Shown: positions 1-9,275, numbered from the stretch's first letter. The stretch is 64,000 nucleotides of DNA from Bacteroidales bacterium (GCA_017649855.1 JAGCGA010000029.1:1-64000), one strand, 5' to 3'. Made by a program: numbers and translations. The notes: generated by a model from the letters alone, not told the origin.

Positions 1-1437
1 ATTGCCTTCTATAGCAGGAACAACTCCATAATTTATGTAATTCCCCGAAGTAGCGTCATATCTGACAAAAAAACCAACATTTGTCTTACTGATGTTTTGC
101 GGGCCGTGAAGCCGCATTGTACAGGTACTATCAAAGAAAATGCCAAGATTCTCATCAAGGACGCTACATCCACGTCCGGTTAAATACAATGCATTATTGT
201 AATAACAATTACCATATAAATCACCACGAGAAAACTCTTCAGAGTTGTCCGAATGTCCTTTCGTATAAATTTGGTTACACCATAGTATGTCACCATCAGT
301 ATTGTATTTTATAATAAAATTCACTCTTCGTGTGCCGCTTTGGTCGCTTATAGTCGCATAATGCAAACTGTCAAAATAAATGCGGACAGGGTACTGGTGC
401 AGGTGCGCACCAAAAACAGATAGTCCAAGCGTCACAAAGCCAGAAAAATACATATTGTCTTCCTCGTCGTATGACAACCATTCAGGATATACATAATATA
501 AAGGGTTTATGCTGTCGTGTGCAAGTTCCCAAGAGGTGGCAATGCCTTCGGTGTTTTGCACCATCAGTTTGGCAAAATCCAACTCCCAGTTCGGTGTGAA
601 TTTGTAAAGCATAGCGTTCTGCAAACTACTATTGCCACAGCTGCTGCCAGGCAAATACAGGTCATACATCTTAGAGGAATCCCCATCTATGACTACAGTG
701 TATGGGTCTTCTTCATTTCCAGCATAATCAAAAGGGGCGAATAAGTATGTGTTACCTTCATTATCTATATGCATAGGTGTTGGATTTGCATATTCATCCG
801 TACATATAGGCCTCACGCTTCGTACAATATTATTACCATTCTCATAATATTGCCTTGTATATGTTTCCACGAAATGGTCTTCAATTCGGTTCCCGTCCAA
901 ATCCAACTGGGAAAAGAATGTCCAACGGCTATGCTTATAGGGTGGCTTCCTTTCCGAAGCCTGCAAACTCAACACATCCGCTTTAGTAATCAGAGTGTCA
1001 ATATAATACAACCAATAATCATAGTCTCCCCACATACCCGTTATTCCGGTAATGTATATCCTATCGTTTTTCACGGTCATCCATTTGGGAAAGGACCAAT
1101 AGTCGCTATTGCACTTTATCACTTTATACCATAGCATTGTTCCCAAAGTGTCAAATTTGGCCAACAAGATAGAATGCTCTGAAGTAGTAATCACAGTAGA
1201 ATTATCTGAAAACATAAGCATTTCCCCATCTAACCTGGCATTGCCGCCCATCGTACCATAGACATACATATTGCCATCCTCGTCAAAGGCAGTATTGGTA
1301 ATCTTATTGAAGACATTGTTCAAGTCGCCACCGCTGCCCGTCCAGTAATGCGCCCACTTCCATTCGCCTTGGGCGGAGGCGGATGTGCTGGCAAGAAGGA
1401 AAAATAGGGTTGACAATAAAAATATTGTAAATCTCAT
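1..1437 (-). CDS. Secreted protein of unknown function, C-terminus beyond window edge
   Basis: An open frame runs from an ATG at 1437 to the first base of the window without a stop (479 codons), so the gene is cut at its 3' end. The protein begins with a Sec signal peptide (MRFTIFLLSTLFFLLASTSA, then SAQ cleavage site). The mature part contains spaced motifs such as FDEDGNMYVYG, HIDNEGNTYLF and YDEEDNMYFSG, which resemble the beta-propeller-like SBBP/delta-60 type repeats common in Bacteroidota secreted proteins. A T9SS sorting domain would be expected in the missing C-terminus, but that is inference. GC content is visibly lower than in the housekeeping genes. A G9 homopolymer lies 16 bp upstream of the start. 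The specific function is unknown. Confidence 0.8.
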   Translation of the reverse strand, partial: MRFTIFLLSTLFFLLASTSASAQGEWKWAHYWTGSGGDLNNVFNKITNTAFDEDGNMYVYGTMGGNARLDGEMLMFSDNSTVITTSEHSILLAKFDTLGTMLWYKVIKCNSDYWSFPKWMTVKNDRIYITGITGMWGDYDYWLYYIDTLITKADVLSLQASERKPPYKHSRWTFFSQLDLDGNRIEDHFVETYTRQYYENGNNIVRSVRPICTDEYANPTPMHIDNEGNTYLFAPFDYAGNEEDPYTVVIDGDSSKMYDLYLPGSSCGNSSLQNAMLYKFTPNWELDFAKLMVQNTEGIATSWELAHDSINPLYYVYPEWLSYDEEDNMYFSGFVTLGLSVFGAHLHQYPVRIYFDSLHYATISDQSGTRRVNFIIKYNTDGDILWCNQIYTKGHSDNSEEFSRGDLYGNCYYNNALYLTGRGCSVLDENLGIFFDSTCTMRLHGPQNISKTNVGFFVRYDATSGNYINYGVVPAIEGN

Positions 1438-1452
1438 TGTATTAGTAAAATA

Positions 1453-1461
1453 GGGGGGGGG
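1453..1461. repeat. G9 homopolymer tract in the 5' leader of the secreted-protein gene
   Basis: Nine consecutive G residues (C9 on the coding strand) lie 16 bp before the ATG at 1437. Such tracts slip during replication, and this one sits where the ribosome binding region would be. Confidence 0.6.
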
Positions 1462-1591
1462 TAAAGACGGTTTGTCATATTCGCGATTTTTAACATTATC
1501 CATATTACAAGACGAATTCACCGGAAAAATGTTGCACGGAAAATGATTTTTTTTCTCCAAGGATTGCGCGGGTTGGGGGTGGAAAAAAGCG

Positions 1592-2731
1592 TCAGAAAAT
1601 CTCCCCATCCCAAAGCATTCTGAAGAAATCGGTCACATAGATCAATTCTATATCGCCGGAGGGACGCGTTATGGGGTCAAGAGAGACCAGAATTAGCCGG
1701 CAGTCGGGATGCTCATCCTTGAATGCCTTGAGTCCAGCTTTTTGCCGAGTCTTCACCTCTTCGCTGGATTTGATTTCGATGGCCACCTTGGCGTCGCCTA
1801 TAATGGCATCCACCTCCTGATGGTTGTAGGTGTGCCAGTAGGAGATCTTCTCACGTCGACGACAGTACCCGCGATATGCGATGATTTCCTGCATGACAAG
1901 ATGCTCGAAAGCGTGACCGTAATCGTCAGAGCCTCGTCTCAGGCGGTGGCGTCCCATCAGATAGTTCACCAAGCCCACATCAAAATAGTAGAATCTCGGA
2001 GCTTGCACCACCTTGCGCTTGACCACCCTTGTGTATGCAGGTATCTCGTAGCCCATTAGGGTGTCCTTCAGAATCTGATAATAGGCTTTGACAGTCTTTG
2101 CCGCTACACCGCAGTCACTCGCGATATTTGAATAGTTAATCATCTCGCCGTCGGAAATGGCGGCAGCTTCCATAAACTGTTCGAAGGCTTCGACATCCTG
2201 AACTGCGGCTTCGTCCCGGATTTCCTCCCTGAGATATAAATCCACGTAGGCCTCTAAACGATCGGTGGCGTCATCGACAAGATAATGGCGGGGAATCATC
2301 CCGTTCTGGACAGCTTTGTCTATCTGGTAGTCCGGCACCTCTTTCCAGACCAATGGGAACAGTGTCCTTGGAATAGCTCTGCCACCAAGAGTGTTCGCAC
2401 CAGAACGTTTCAGTTTGCGTGCACTCGAACCGCTGAGAACAAACCAAAGTCCTCGGTTGACCATCAGCCAATGGACACTGTCAAGCAACTCGGGAACTTT
2501 CTGTATCTCATCCACGATGACTATCGTTCCGGCAGGTTTGGCAAGCAGAGCCTGACGAAAAGAGTCGGGGTTGCGTTTGAAAGCTTTTCTTACACTGTCG
2601 ATCAGCAGATCGTAATAGACAGCTTGGGGAAACCGCTCTTGCAGAAGCGTCGATTTTCCCACCTGACGGGCACCAAACAGGAACATTCCTTCGTCAAGCT
2701 GGTTCTCAATATCAAAGATTCTCTTGTACAT
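1592..2731 (-). CDS. AAA-family ATPase with DUF4143 domain
   Basis: The 379-residue protein has a Walker A motif GARQVGKST at about residues 20-28 and a Walker B-like segment IVIVDEIQK near residue 70. The C-terminal half has the layout of DUF4143, ending in a restriction-endonuclease-like patch with EVDAIIGDAKVAIEIKSS (residues about 308-325). Proteins of this family are widespread, multicopy and poorly characterised predicted ATPases; no specific substrate can be assigned. It is transcribed divergently from the MMPL gene, with a TAATTTTG promoter element at 2792-2799. Length and domains look intact. Confidence 0.88.
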   Translation of the reverse strand: MYKRIFDIENQLDEGMFLFGARQVGKSTLLQERFPQAVYYDLLIDSVRKAFKRNPDSFRQALLAKPAGTIVIVDEIQKVPELLDSVHWLMVNRGLWFVLSGSSARKLKRSGANTLGGRAIPRTLFPLVWKEVPDYQIDKAVQNGMIPRHYLVDDATDRLEAYVDLYLREEIRDEAAVQDVEAFEQFMEAAAISDGEMINYSNIASDCGVAAKTVKAYYQILKDTLMGYEIPAYTRVVKRKVVQAPRFYYFDVGLVNYLMGRHRLRRGSDDYGHAFEHLVMQEIIAYRGYCRRREKISYWHTYNHQEVDAIIGDAKVAIEIKSSEEVKTRQKAGLKAFKDEHPDCRLILVSLDPITRPSGDIELIYVTDFFRMLWDGEIF

Positions 2732-2791
2732 TATTTTATTAATTTTGAGAGTGTAGGTCTGATTTTCATAGGAAATTCAGGAATACGGGTG

Positions 2792-2799
2792 CAAAATTA
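2792..2799 (-). promoter_or_regulatory. Bacteroidota -7 promoter element for the DUF4143 ATPase
   Basis: Read on the minus strand the site is TAATTTTG, matching the TAnnTTTG consensus, about 60 bp upstream of the start at 2731. Confidence 0.5.
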
Positions 2800-2841
2800 C
2801 TAAAAATATAGATATGCTATTCGGTCCTGAAAAAAAAATTC

Positions 2842-2849
2842 TATTTTTG
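2842..2849 (+). promoter_or_regulatory. -7 promoter element for the MMPL-LolA-acyltransferase genes
   Basis: TATTTTTG matches the Bacteroidota consensus TAnnTTTG. It lies 49 bp upstream of the ATG at 2898, back to back with the divergent ATPase promoter. Confidence 0.6.
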
Positions 2850-2897
2850 CGCCTTGTTTTTTTAACCTAGTAAAGATAAGAACTCTGGCAGATCGTT

Positions 2898-5321
2898 ATG
2901 GTTTTTGTGTCCATCTATCGTTTTTTTCAAAAGCACAAGGCGTTACTATATAGTATTTTAATTGTCACTAGCCTGGTTTTCGTCTATTTCGGCACTAAAG
3001 TCCGATACGTGGAAGACCTTTCCCAATTGCTGCCGTCCACCGAGACGCAGGAGAGCGGCCTGGTCTTCGGCAACCTGAAGGTGAAGGACAAGATCTTCCT
3101 GGAGATGACCGGGGCAGCGCCCGAGGTGATGTCCGGCTACGTGGACGAGCTGATGGACTCCGTCTTGACACAGCCCGACCATATCGCCAACACGCTGTAC
3201 AAGCTAGATGTGGACGTGGCCCTGAATGCCCTCGACTATGCCCTGGCGCACGTGCCCTCCTTTGTCTCTCCCGACCTCTATCCCCGCTTTGACGAGGCCA
3301 TCGCTCGTGTGGACGAGACCATGGCACAGAACTACGATCTGGTGATGAACGATGAGACCGGTGCCGTGACACAGATGGTCACCACCGACCCGCTCAACCT
3401 CCGCGAGCTGCTAATTCCGGAGATATCCGGCAGTATGGGCTACACCCTCATCGACGGCCATCTGTTCTCCAAGGACAGCACTACGGCCCTGATGTTCATC
3501 TCTCCCAACACACAGTCGTTCGACTCCCGCTCCAGCCAAGCCCTGATCCAATACTTGGAGGAGCGGATCCAGCAGTTTGAGCAGGCGCACCCGGAGGCGA
3601 AGGTCCTCTTCCATGGCGCGCCCGTCCGCTCAGCCGGCAACTCCCGGATGATGCACCGCGACATCGCGCTGACCATCTGCCTCTCGTTGGCGGTCATCCT
3701 GATTCTGCTCAGCCTCTGCTTCAAGAGTGTCAACATCCTGTGGCAGAACGTGCTGCCGGTGGCTTACGGCTCCTTCTTCGCCTTGGCGTGCATGTACTGG
3801 ATCAAGGGCGGCATGTCGCTGATGGCGCTCGGCATCGGCTCGGTGGTCCTGGGCGTGGCGGTCAGCTACTGCCTGCACGTCATCATCCATCAGCATTTCG
3901 TCGGCGACGTGGAGAAGATGCTCTCCGACGAGGCCAAGCCGGTATGTCTCGGCTGCATCACCACCATCGGCGCTTTCTTAGGACTGCTCTTCACCAAGAG
4001 CGCCCTGTTGCAGGACTTCGGCCTCTTCGCCACCTTCATGCTCATCGGTAACACCCTGTTTGCCCTCATCTTCCTGCCCCATTTCCTGAAGTCGGGCGAC
4101 GTGCCGCACAACGAAAAGGTCTTCAAGCTTATCCATAAGGTTAACGACTATGCCTACGACCGCAACCCTGTCCTGATCATCGCCATGGTGCTGATCATCG
4201 TGGTGGGCTTTATCTTCAGTCCGAAGGTGAAGTTCGACAACAACCTGAAGCACATCGGCTACGAAAGCGACGCCCTGCACGCTTCCGAGAACCTGTACGC
4301 GGAGAAGTTCACCGGTGGCGGCATCCAGCGTTACTATGCCGTGGTGGCCCCGACCTTGGACGAGGCTTTGGATGCCAACCAGCGGCTGTCGGCCAAGTTG
4401 GACTCGCTTCGCAGGCAGGGTCTGCTGACCAGCTACACGCCGGTGGTCTCCATGCTTTTCCAGTCGGAGAAGGAGCAGCAGGCGCGCATCCAGGCCTGGC
4501 GGGAATACTGGACCCCGGAGAAGATCAACGAGGCGGAGGCCGCCATCCATCGGGCAGCCCGCGCGCACGACCTCGACCCCTCCATCTTTGTGCCCTTCCG
4601 CGCCATGGTGGAGAGCGACTACGAGGTAGGCGACCTCTATGGCGACAGCCTCGTGCCTGACGGATTGCTCTGCAACTTTATTGAACAATCGGACGGCCGC
4701 TTCCTCATCTTCAATGCCACTGAGATGGATGAGTATTATAAAGTGCATATAGACAATCAAATCGCCGCTATGCCGCACGCCGTCGTCGTGGATCCCTTCT
4801 ACTATACGGGCAACATGATCACGCTGGTTCATCAGGACTTTAACTCCACGCTACTCATCTCTTCCATCTTCGTCTTTGTGGTGCTCTTGCTCTCGTTCCG
4901 CAGGATAACGGTCGCCATCTTGGCCTTCCTGCCCATGTTCCTGAGTTGGTATGTGGTGCAGGGTTGGATGGCTATCTTCGGCCTGCAATTCAATCTCATC
5001 AACATCGTCATCTCCACCTTCATCTTCGGCATCGGAGTGGACTACAGTATCTTCGTGGTGCAGGGGTTGCTGGCGAGTGCGCGAGGCACCGACAATCGGC
5101 TGTTGGAATACCATAAGATGGCCATCTTCTTCTCGGCTTTCGTGCTCATCATCGTGGTCTGCTCGATGATCTGCGCCACGCACCCGGCTATCAAGTCTAT
5201 CGGCATCTGCACCTTGATCGGCATGGCCTCCACCATCCTGATCACCTACACGCTGCAGCCGCTGCTGTTCCGCTGGATGATCAAGATACCGTTGGTGAAG
5301 AAAGCGCTGGGAATACGGTGA
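2898..5321 (+). CDS. MMPL/RND-superfamily exporter
   Basis: This 807-residue inner-membrane protein has the two-fold RND/MMPL architecture. One membrane helix near residues 15-33 is followed by a large periplasmic loop, a bundle of helices at about 255-410, a second periplasmic loop, and a second bundle at about 645-800. The second bundle includes FGIGVDYSIFVV, a typical MMPL helix motif with an acidic residue. Such exporters move lipids or lipid-linked products. The next two genes encode a LolA-like carrier and an acyltransferase. In Bacteroidota the same trio occurs in flexirubin and aryl-polyene clusters, although no ketosynthase or acyl carrier protein gene is present here. The substrate is therefore inferred only broadly as an acyl lipid. 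Confidence 0.85.
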   Translation: MVFVSIYRFFQKHKALLYSILIVTSLVFVYFGTKVRYVEDLSQLLPSTETQESGLVFGNLKVKDKIFLEMTGAAPEVMSGYVDELMDSVLTQPDHIANTLYKLDVDVALNALDYALAHVPSFVSPDLYPRFDEAIARVDETMAQNYDLVMNDETGAVTQMVTTDPLNLRELLIPEISGSMGYTLIDGHLFSKDSTTALMFISPNTQSFDSRSSQALIQYLEERIQQFEQAHPEAKVLFHGAPVRSAGNSRMMHRDIALTICLSLAVILILLSLCFKSVNILWQNVLPVAYGSFFALACMYWIKGGMSLMALGIGSVVLGVAVSYCLHVIIHQHFVGDVEKMLSDEAKPVCLGCITTIGAFLGLLFTKSALLQDFGLFATFMLIGNTLFALIFLPHFLKSGDVPHNEKVFKLIHKVNDYAYDRNPVLIIAMVLIIVVGFIFSPKVKFDNNLKHIGYESDALHASENLYAEKFTGGGIQRYYAVVAPTLDEALDANQRLSAKLDSLRRQGLLTSYTPVVSMLFQSEKEQQARIQAWREYWTPEKINEAEAAIHRAARAHDLDPSIFVPFRAMVESDYEVGDLYGDSLVPDGLLCNFIEQSDGRFLIFNATEMDEYYKVHIDNQIAAMPHAVVVDPFYYTGNMITLVHQDFNSTLLISSIFVFVVLLLSFRRITVAILAFLPMFLSWYVVQGWMAIFGLQFNLINIVISTFIFGIGVDYSIFVVQGLLASARGTDNRLLEYHKMAIFFSAFVLIIVVCSMICATHPAIKSIGICTLIGMASTILITYTLQPLLFRWMIKIPLVKKALGIR

Positions 5322-5431
5322 TGGCTGTTGGCCGTTAGCTATTAGCCATTAGCTATTGGCTTGAGACTTTGACATTGAACTTTGACTTTGACATTGACTT
5401 TGAACTTTGAACGTTGACTTCAATCTAATAA
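5322..5431. repeat. Intergenic word-repeat array
   Basis: The gap contains quasi-tandem words: GTTAGCTATTAGCCATTAGC followed by TTTGACATTGAACTTTGA variants and then TAACCCTTTAACC. The same word families recur in most long gaps of this window. Confidence 0.7.
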
Positions 5432-5455
5432 CCCTTTAACCTCATAACCCAAAAT

Positions 5456-5995
5456 ATGAAAAAGATCACACTGTTTATCATCATTGTAAGCTGCATTTTC
5501 TCTGTAGGCGCGCAGTCTCAGATTAACGCCTCCTTTGCCCAACAGAAGACCATCAAGGCATCCGGCAAGACCATGGAGTCCAAGGGAAGTGTCCTGTACC
5601 AATCCCCGGAGACGTTGAAGATGAATTACACGCAGCCCGCTGGCGACTACTTCATCATTGAAGGGAATATGCTCAAGATCAACATGAACGGCAAGAAATC
5701 GACGGTGGATGTGACGAAGAATGCGGTGATGAAAACACAGAAGAGCACCCTGCTGAACTGTATCAAGGGTAATTACAAGCAGGTGGCCACCGACAACAAT
5801 GCCGAATATACGGTCAAGGAAGCCGGGGCCTCCCGTGTTGTCACTATCACGGCCAAGAAGGCTGCCACCAGAGGCTACTCCAAGATTACGCTGACCTATC
5901 GTAAGTCTGACAATATGGTCACTGAGATGGTCTTGGAAGAGTTCAACGGCAATACGACCCGCTACAGCTTCAGCAATATTTCCGTTAAAAAATAA
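5456..5995 (+). CDS. LolA-like outer membrane lipoprotein carrier protein
   Basis: The 179-residue protein has a signal peptide (about residues 1-19, cleaving after SVGA) and a LolA-type beta sheet pattern: SKGSVLYQSPETLKMNYTQP, then the hydrophobic strand DYFIIEGNMLKINM, then repeated amphipathic strands to the C-terminus. LolA-family proteins bind acyl chains in the periplasm and ferry lipoproteins or lipids to the outer membrane. It lies between the MMPL exporter and an acyltransferase with only 8 bp to the latter. It is therefore more likely a dedicated carrier for the exported lipid than the housekeeping LolA. No MMPL-LolA substrate can be read from the sequence. Confidence 0.75.
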   Translation: MKKITLFIIIVSCIFSVGAQSQINASFAQQKTIKASGKTMESKGSVLYQSPETLKMNYTQPAGDYFIIEGNMLKINMNGKKSTVDVTKNAVMKTQKSTLLNCIKGNYKQVATDNNAEYTVKEAGASRVVTITAKKAATRGYSKITLTYRKSDNMVTEMVLEEFNGNTTRYSFSNISVKK

Positions 5996-6003
5996 CCAAT
6001 CTC

Positions 6004-6861
6004 ATGGCTATGGAATATGGCGAATTCAAGGTGAAAGAAGGGGTTTATGTCCCGGATGTGGGCATCGACTATCCCACCGATGATCCCTATGCCAGGTTGC
6101 TAAAGGTGCAGGTGGAAGACTCGTCCCAAGGGAAGTACCAGTTTGACGAGACCTTTCCCTATCTCGACAATTCGTGGCAGTACAAAGTGAATAACTTCTT
6201 CGGTTTTTTCGTCCAATGGATTGCGGCGGCCTTTTGGAACCGGACCCATTTCGGGGTGCAGGTTCGGGGGAAGAAGAATCTGAAAGGATATAGGGACAAG
6301 CTGAAGAATGGAGCCATGTGCATTTGCAATCATGTCTATGTATTTGACGCTCTCTGTGTCTATCAGGCTGTTCACAAGTTTCGCAAACTGCGGATTCCGA
6401 TGTATGCCAAGCATTTCAATGGCAGTATGAGCTGGTTTATGCGGTATGTCGGGGGCATACCCGTCCCGGAGACGATGGCTGGCATGCGGAAGTTCAACGA
6501 GGCCTTTGACGAATACCATCGTCGGAAGGACTGGATGCTGTTGTTCCCGGAGTCCACGCGCTGGGACTATTACACGCCGCTGCGTCCCTTCAAGCGCGGG
6601 GCCTTCTCCATGGCCTACAAGTACGATTTGCCCATTATCCCGACGGTCATCACCTATCGTGAACGGAAGGGTTTGTACCGGCTCTTTGGCAAGAAGGAGC
6701 TGCCTTGCATGACCATCCATGTGGGCGAACCCATATTGATCAACAAAGAGGCCAACCGAAAGGAAGAGTTGGATCGTCTGCGTGCAGCAACGCACAGCAT
6801 GATGCTAGAGATGGCGGGCATCGAGGTCAATCCGTGGCCGGCTGCCCCGGACGTAGAGTAG
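6004..6861 (+). CDS. PlsC-like 1-acylglycerol-3-phosphate acyltransferase family protein
   Basis: The 285-residue protein carries the acyltransferase HX4D motif as H110-V-Y-V-F-D115 and a FPESTR block at 181-186, a variant of the usual FPEGTR that binds the acceptor phosphate. A hydrophobic stretch near residues 62-78 probably anchors it to the inner membrane. Family members transfer acyl groups from acyl-ACP or acyl-CoA to glycerolipids or other hydroxyl acceptors. It is the third gene of the MMPL/LolA-like set, which suggests it acylates the exported molecule. The last 57 bp overlap the convergent HAD gene. Confidence 0.85.
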   Translation: MAMEYGEFKVKEGVYVPDVGIDYPTDDPYARLLKVQVEDSSQGKYQFDETFPYLDNSWQYKVNNFFGFFVQWIAAAFWNRTHFGVQVRGKKNLKGYRDKLKNGAMCICNHVYVFDALCVYQAVHKFRKLRIPMYAKHFNGSMSWFMRYVGGIPVPETMAGMRKFNEAFDEYHRRKDWMLLFPESTRWDYYTPLRPFKRGAFSMAYKYDLPIIPTVITYRERKGLYRLFGKKELPCMTIHVGEPILINKEANRKEELDRLRAATHSMMLEMAGIEVNPWPAAPDVE

Positions 6862-7440
6862 GAAGGGCATCTCCACGGCGGCGGCGCCCAGCCCGTCGGT
6901 GTCGCGCCGGTCGCCCACCATCAGGCACTCTTGTGGCGCCACTCCCATTTTTTCACACAACTTGGCAAACGACTCTTTGCAGGGCTTCAGGCCGCCAAGC
7001 GAAGGCGCGTCAAAGAGTGCATCGGCCCATCGCGGGTCGAAGCCAATAGCCTGTAGCTTCTCGGAGACACAACCGTAGTCGGAAAAGATGACAACCTTAA
7101 CGTGCTGTTCTTGAATCTGTTTCACAATTTCTGGCACCCAAGCATACAGTTGGTAATGCTTCTGAAGGATGCGGACCATCAAGGGCATATAGCGTTGGAA
7201 ATACCATCGGCGGGCTTGTACTGGGTTGGGAAACTCGGAGAAGAAGGTCTCGTAGAACTGCTCTTCGGAGTCAAATGGGGTGCCGCGCAGTTTCTTGCGC
7301 ACCTGCTGCTCGCGGCGCAGCAGAGGCAGGTCGCCACGCAGCAGGGACGAGAGGATGAGTCGGCGAGCCAGCGCTTTCTTGTCGTACAGCGTGCCGTCGA
7401 GGTCGAAGATGACGACTTTGGGGAGCGGTTGTGATGACAT
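6805..7440 (-). CDS. HAD-superfamily hydrolase (phosphatase-like)
   Basis: The 211-residue protein shows HAD motif I as D13-L-D15-G-T, motif II around VVIFSDYG, the lysine motif near GLKPCKESF, and motif III/IV as VGDRRDTD. This is a soluble haloacid dehalogenase-type enzyme, probably acting on a small phosphorylated metabolite; the substrate cannot be told from sequence. It converges on the acyltransferase gene with a 57-bp overlap of coding ends. The next gene in transcription, if any, would be none, since the strand switches here. Confidence 0.87.
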   Translation of the reverse strand: MSSQPLPKVVIFDLDGTLYDKKALARRLILSSLLRGDLPLLRREQQVRKKLRGTPFDSEEQFYETFFSEFPNPVQARRWYFQRYMPLMVRILQKHYQLYAWVPEIVKQIQEQHVKVVIFSDYGCVSEKLQAIGFDPRWADALFDAPSLGGLKPCKESFAKLCEKMGVAPQECLMVGDRRDTDGLGAAAVEMPFLLYVRGSRPRIDLDARHL

Positions 7441-7456
7441 AAGGATTGCTGAAAAC

Positions 7457-9193
7457 TTATTTCAGTTCTTGTACCGGGAACTCAAAATAGGTGTCTGGAT
7501 ATGGTTCATCTTTCAGGGTGAAGTGCCACCATTCGCTGTCGATGGGCTTGAAGCCGTGGCGCAGCATCGCGGCCCGCAGAATCATGCGGTTGCGGAACTG
7601 TTCTTCGGTGATGGTGCGCCCAGCGGGGGAAGGTTTCCCGTTGAACTCGCCCGTCTCGGGGTTGCCGCCGAAATCGGGGTGACTCTCCTCGCCAAACCAG
7701 TCGAAGGTGCCGCCCATGTCGAGTTCTTTCTCGGTGGTCATGTCAAAGAGGGTGAGGTCGACCGTGGAGCCGCGGGTGTGGCCGCTCTTCGCCGCTATGT
7801 AGTCCTGCACGAACAAGAGGCTCTTGTCCACTTCGGGGTAGAAGTACTGCCGCATCATCGTGTCGGGGATGTCTTCGGCCCAACGCACGAAGTTGTCCAC
7901 GGCCATCTGGGGACGGTAGGCATCATAAATCTTCAGTCGGTAGCCCATGCGCATCACGTCGTCGCTGACGGCCTTGAGGCTGTCGGCGGCGCGTCTCGTC
8001 ATCAGGGCGGTGGGCTGCTGGTAGCCGTCAATGCGTCGGCCCACGAAGTTGTAGGTGCCGAAGTAGCGGATCTCCAGAATGGCGTCCGGCACCACATCGG
8101 TGATGTTCACAAAGTCGTTGCTATTATCCTCGGGTCTGTTCTCTGGTGGGAAGAGTCCTTCGGTGCGTACCGTCTTCGGCGTGCCGGGAATGCCAAAGGA
8201 GAGGGTGGCGCCGTCAGCCCGCACGTCAAGCGTGACAGGTGCGCCCATGACGAGTGGCAGGTTCACCTTCTCGTGACCGGCGGGGAAACAGCAGAGCAGT
8301 GGGATGTTATAGGGCTCGATATACTGGCGCAGCATCGTCTCCACGTTTTCGTAGCCGACATCGTTTGGACAATCAGTAAAACCGCCTAAGATAATGCCTT
8401 TGCAGCGGGCAAGCACACCATTCATTTTCAATATGTTGAAGAGTCTGTCGATGTTGTGGTGGGATTCTTCCACCTCTTCCACAAAGAGGATGATGTCGGC
8501 ATTGTCGAGGGCATCGGCCTGCGTGCCGAGCAGCGGGGCGAAGGTGGCAAGGTTACCGCCCACGAGGGTTCCGGCGGCGCGGCCGGGGATGTTCCATGCG
8601 TTGGCGGGCAACTCATAGCGCGGCACCTGGCCCTTGAGCAAATCCCGCACGAGCGAGCAGGAGAGGTCCGCGCCGCCACGACCCGCAATGTTGCAGCCCA
8701 TCACGCCGTGGATGCCCATCACGCCCGCGCAGTTCTCCATGCAGAGCAACGTGGTGATGTCGCTGTAGCCGATGATCCATTTGGGATGGGCCGTCATCTC
8801 CGACAGGGGCATTCCTTCCACCAGATGCAGTGCGCCGTAGCCGCCACGCATGCAGACAACAGCTTTGATGTCGGGGTTCTGAAGCGCCCAGTGGAGGTCG
8901 GCAAGACGCTCCTCCGCAGTGCCGGCGTATTTGCTCAAGTGCTTGCGGCCGACATTGGGCCCGATGACCGGCTTGAAACCCCATCCGCGCAGCACCTTGG
9001 CCGCCTTTTTAGTGGATTCTTCCGCACCAAAATAGGACGGCGTGATGAGCGCCACCTTGTCGCCCGACTTCAGGTAGGCTGGCGCAGTGCAATGCATCGT
9101 CGTTATTTGCTTCTGTTGCCCCTTTACGCCAGAAATGGTCAGGAGGCATAATGCGATAAAAAAGATCGTGATTTTGATGTAAGATCTGGCCAT
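7457..9193 (-). CDS. Fusion of LD-carboxypeptidase (S66) and D-Ala-D-Ala dipeptidase (VanX/M15D)
   Basis: The 578-residue protein has a signal peptide (residues 1-25) and two peptidase modules. Residues about 35-335 form an S66 LD-carboxypeptidase domain with the nucleophile in GYSD (Ser144), a glutamate in FVEE (239/240) and a histidine in PAGHEK (His307), the expected Ser-Glu-His triad. Residues about 360-575 form a VanX-like M15D domain with SGHTRGSTVD (zinc ligands His472 and Asp479) and EWWH (Glu554, His557). The first module would trim the L,D bond of muropeptides and the second cut D-Ala-D-Ala or related dipeptides, both in the periplasm or outside. Having both in one chain is unusual. 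All key residues appear present. Confidence 0.9.
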   Translation of the reverse strand: MARSYIKITIFFIALCLLTISGVKGQQKQITTMHCTAPAYLKSGDKVALITPSYFGAEESTKKAAKVLRGWGFKPVIGPNVGRKHLSKYAGTAEERLADLHWALQNPDIKAVVCMRGGYGALHLVEGMPLSEMTAHPKWIIGYSDITTLLCMENCAGVMGIHGVMGCNIAGRGGADLSCSLVRDLLKGQVPRYELPANAWNIPGRAAGTLVGGNLATFAPLLGTQADALDNADIILFVEEVEESHHNIDRLFNILKMNGVLARCKGIILGGFTDCPNDVGYENVETMLRQYIEPYNIPLLCCFPAGHEKVNLPLVMGAPVTLDVRADGATLSFGIPGTPKTVRTEGLFPPENRPEDNSNDFVNITDVVPDAILEIRYFGTYNFVGRRIDGYQQPTALMTRRAADSLKAVSDDVMRMGYRLKIYDAYRPQMAVDNFVRWAEDIPDTMMRQYFYPEVDKSLLFVQDYIAAKSGHTRGSTVDLTLFDMTTEKELDMGGTFDWFGEESHPDFGGNPETGEFNGKPSPAGRTITEEQFRNRMILRAAMLRHGFKPIDSEWWHFTLKDEPYPDTYFEFPVQELK

Positions 9194-9257
9194 AATAGTT
9201 GTCAGTTATCAATAGTGCTATTTCACTTAATTTCTTAGTTTCTTAACTTCTTAATTC
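9194..9257. repeat. Intergenic word repeat (TTTCTTAGTTTCTTAA type)
   Basis: The gap between two minus-strand genes holds GTTGTCAGTTATCAATAG followed by TTAATTTCTTAGTTTCTTAAC, words that recur near 16.5, 46.8 and 56.8 kb. Confidence 0.6.
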
Positions 9258-9275
9258 AATGGAACGGTTCGCGCC

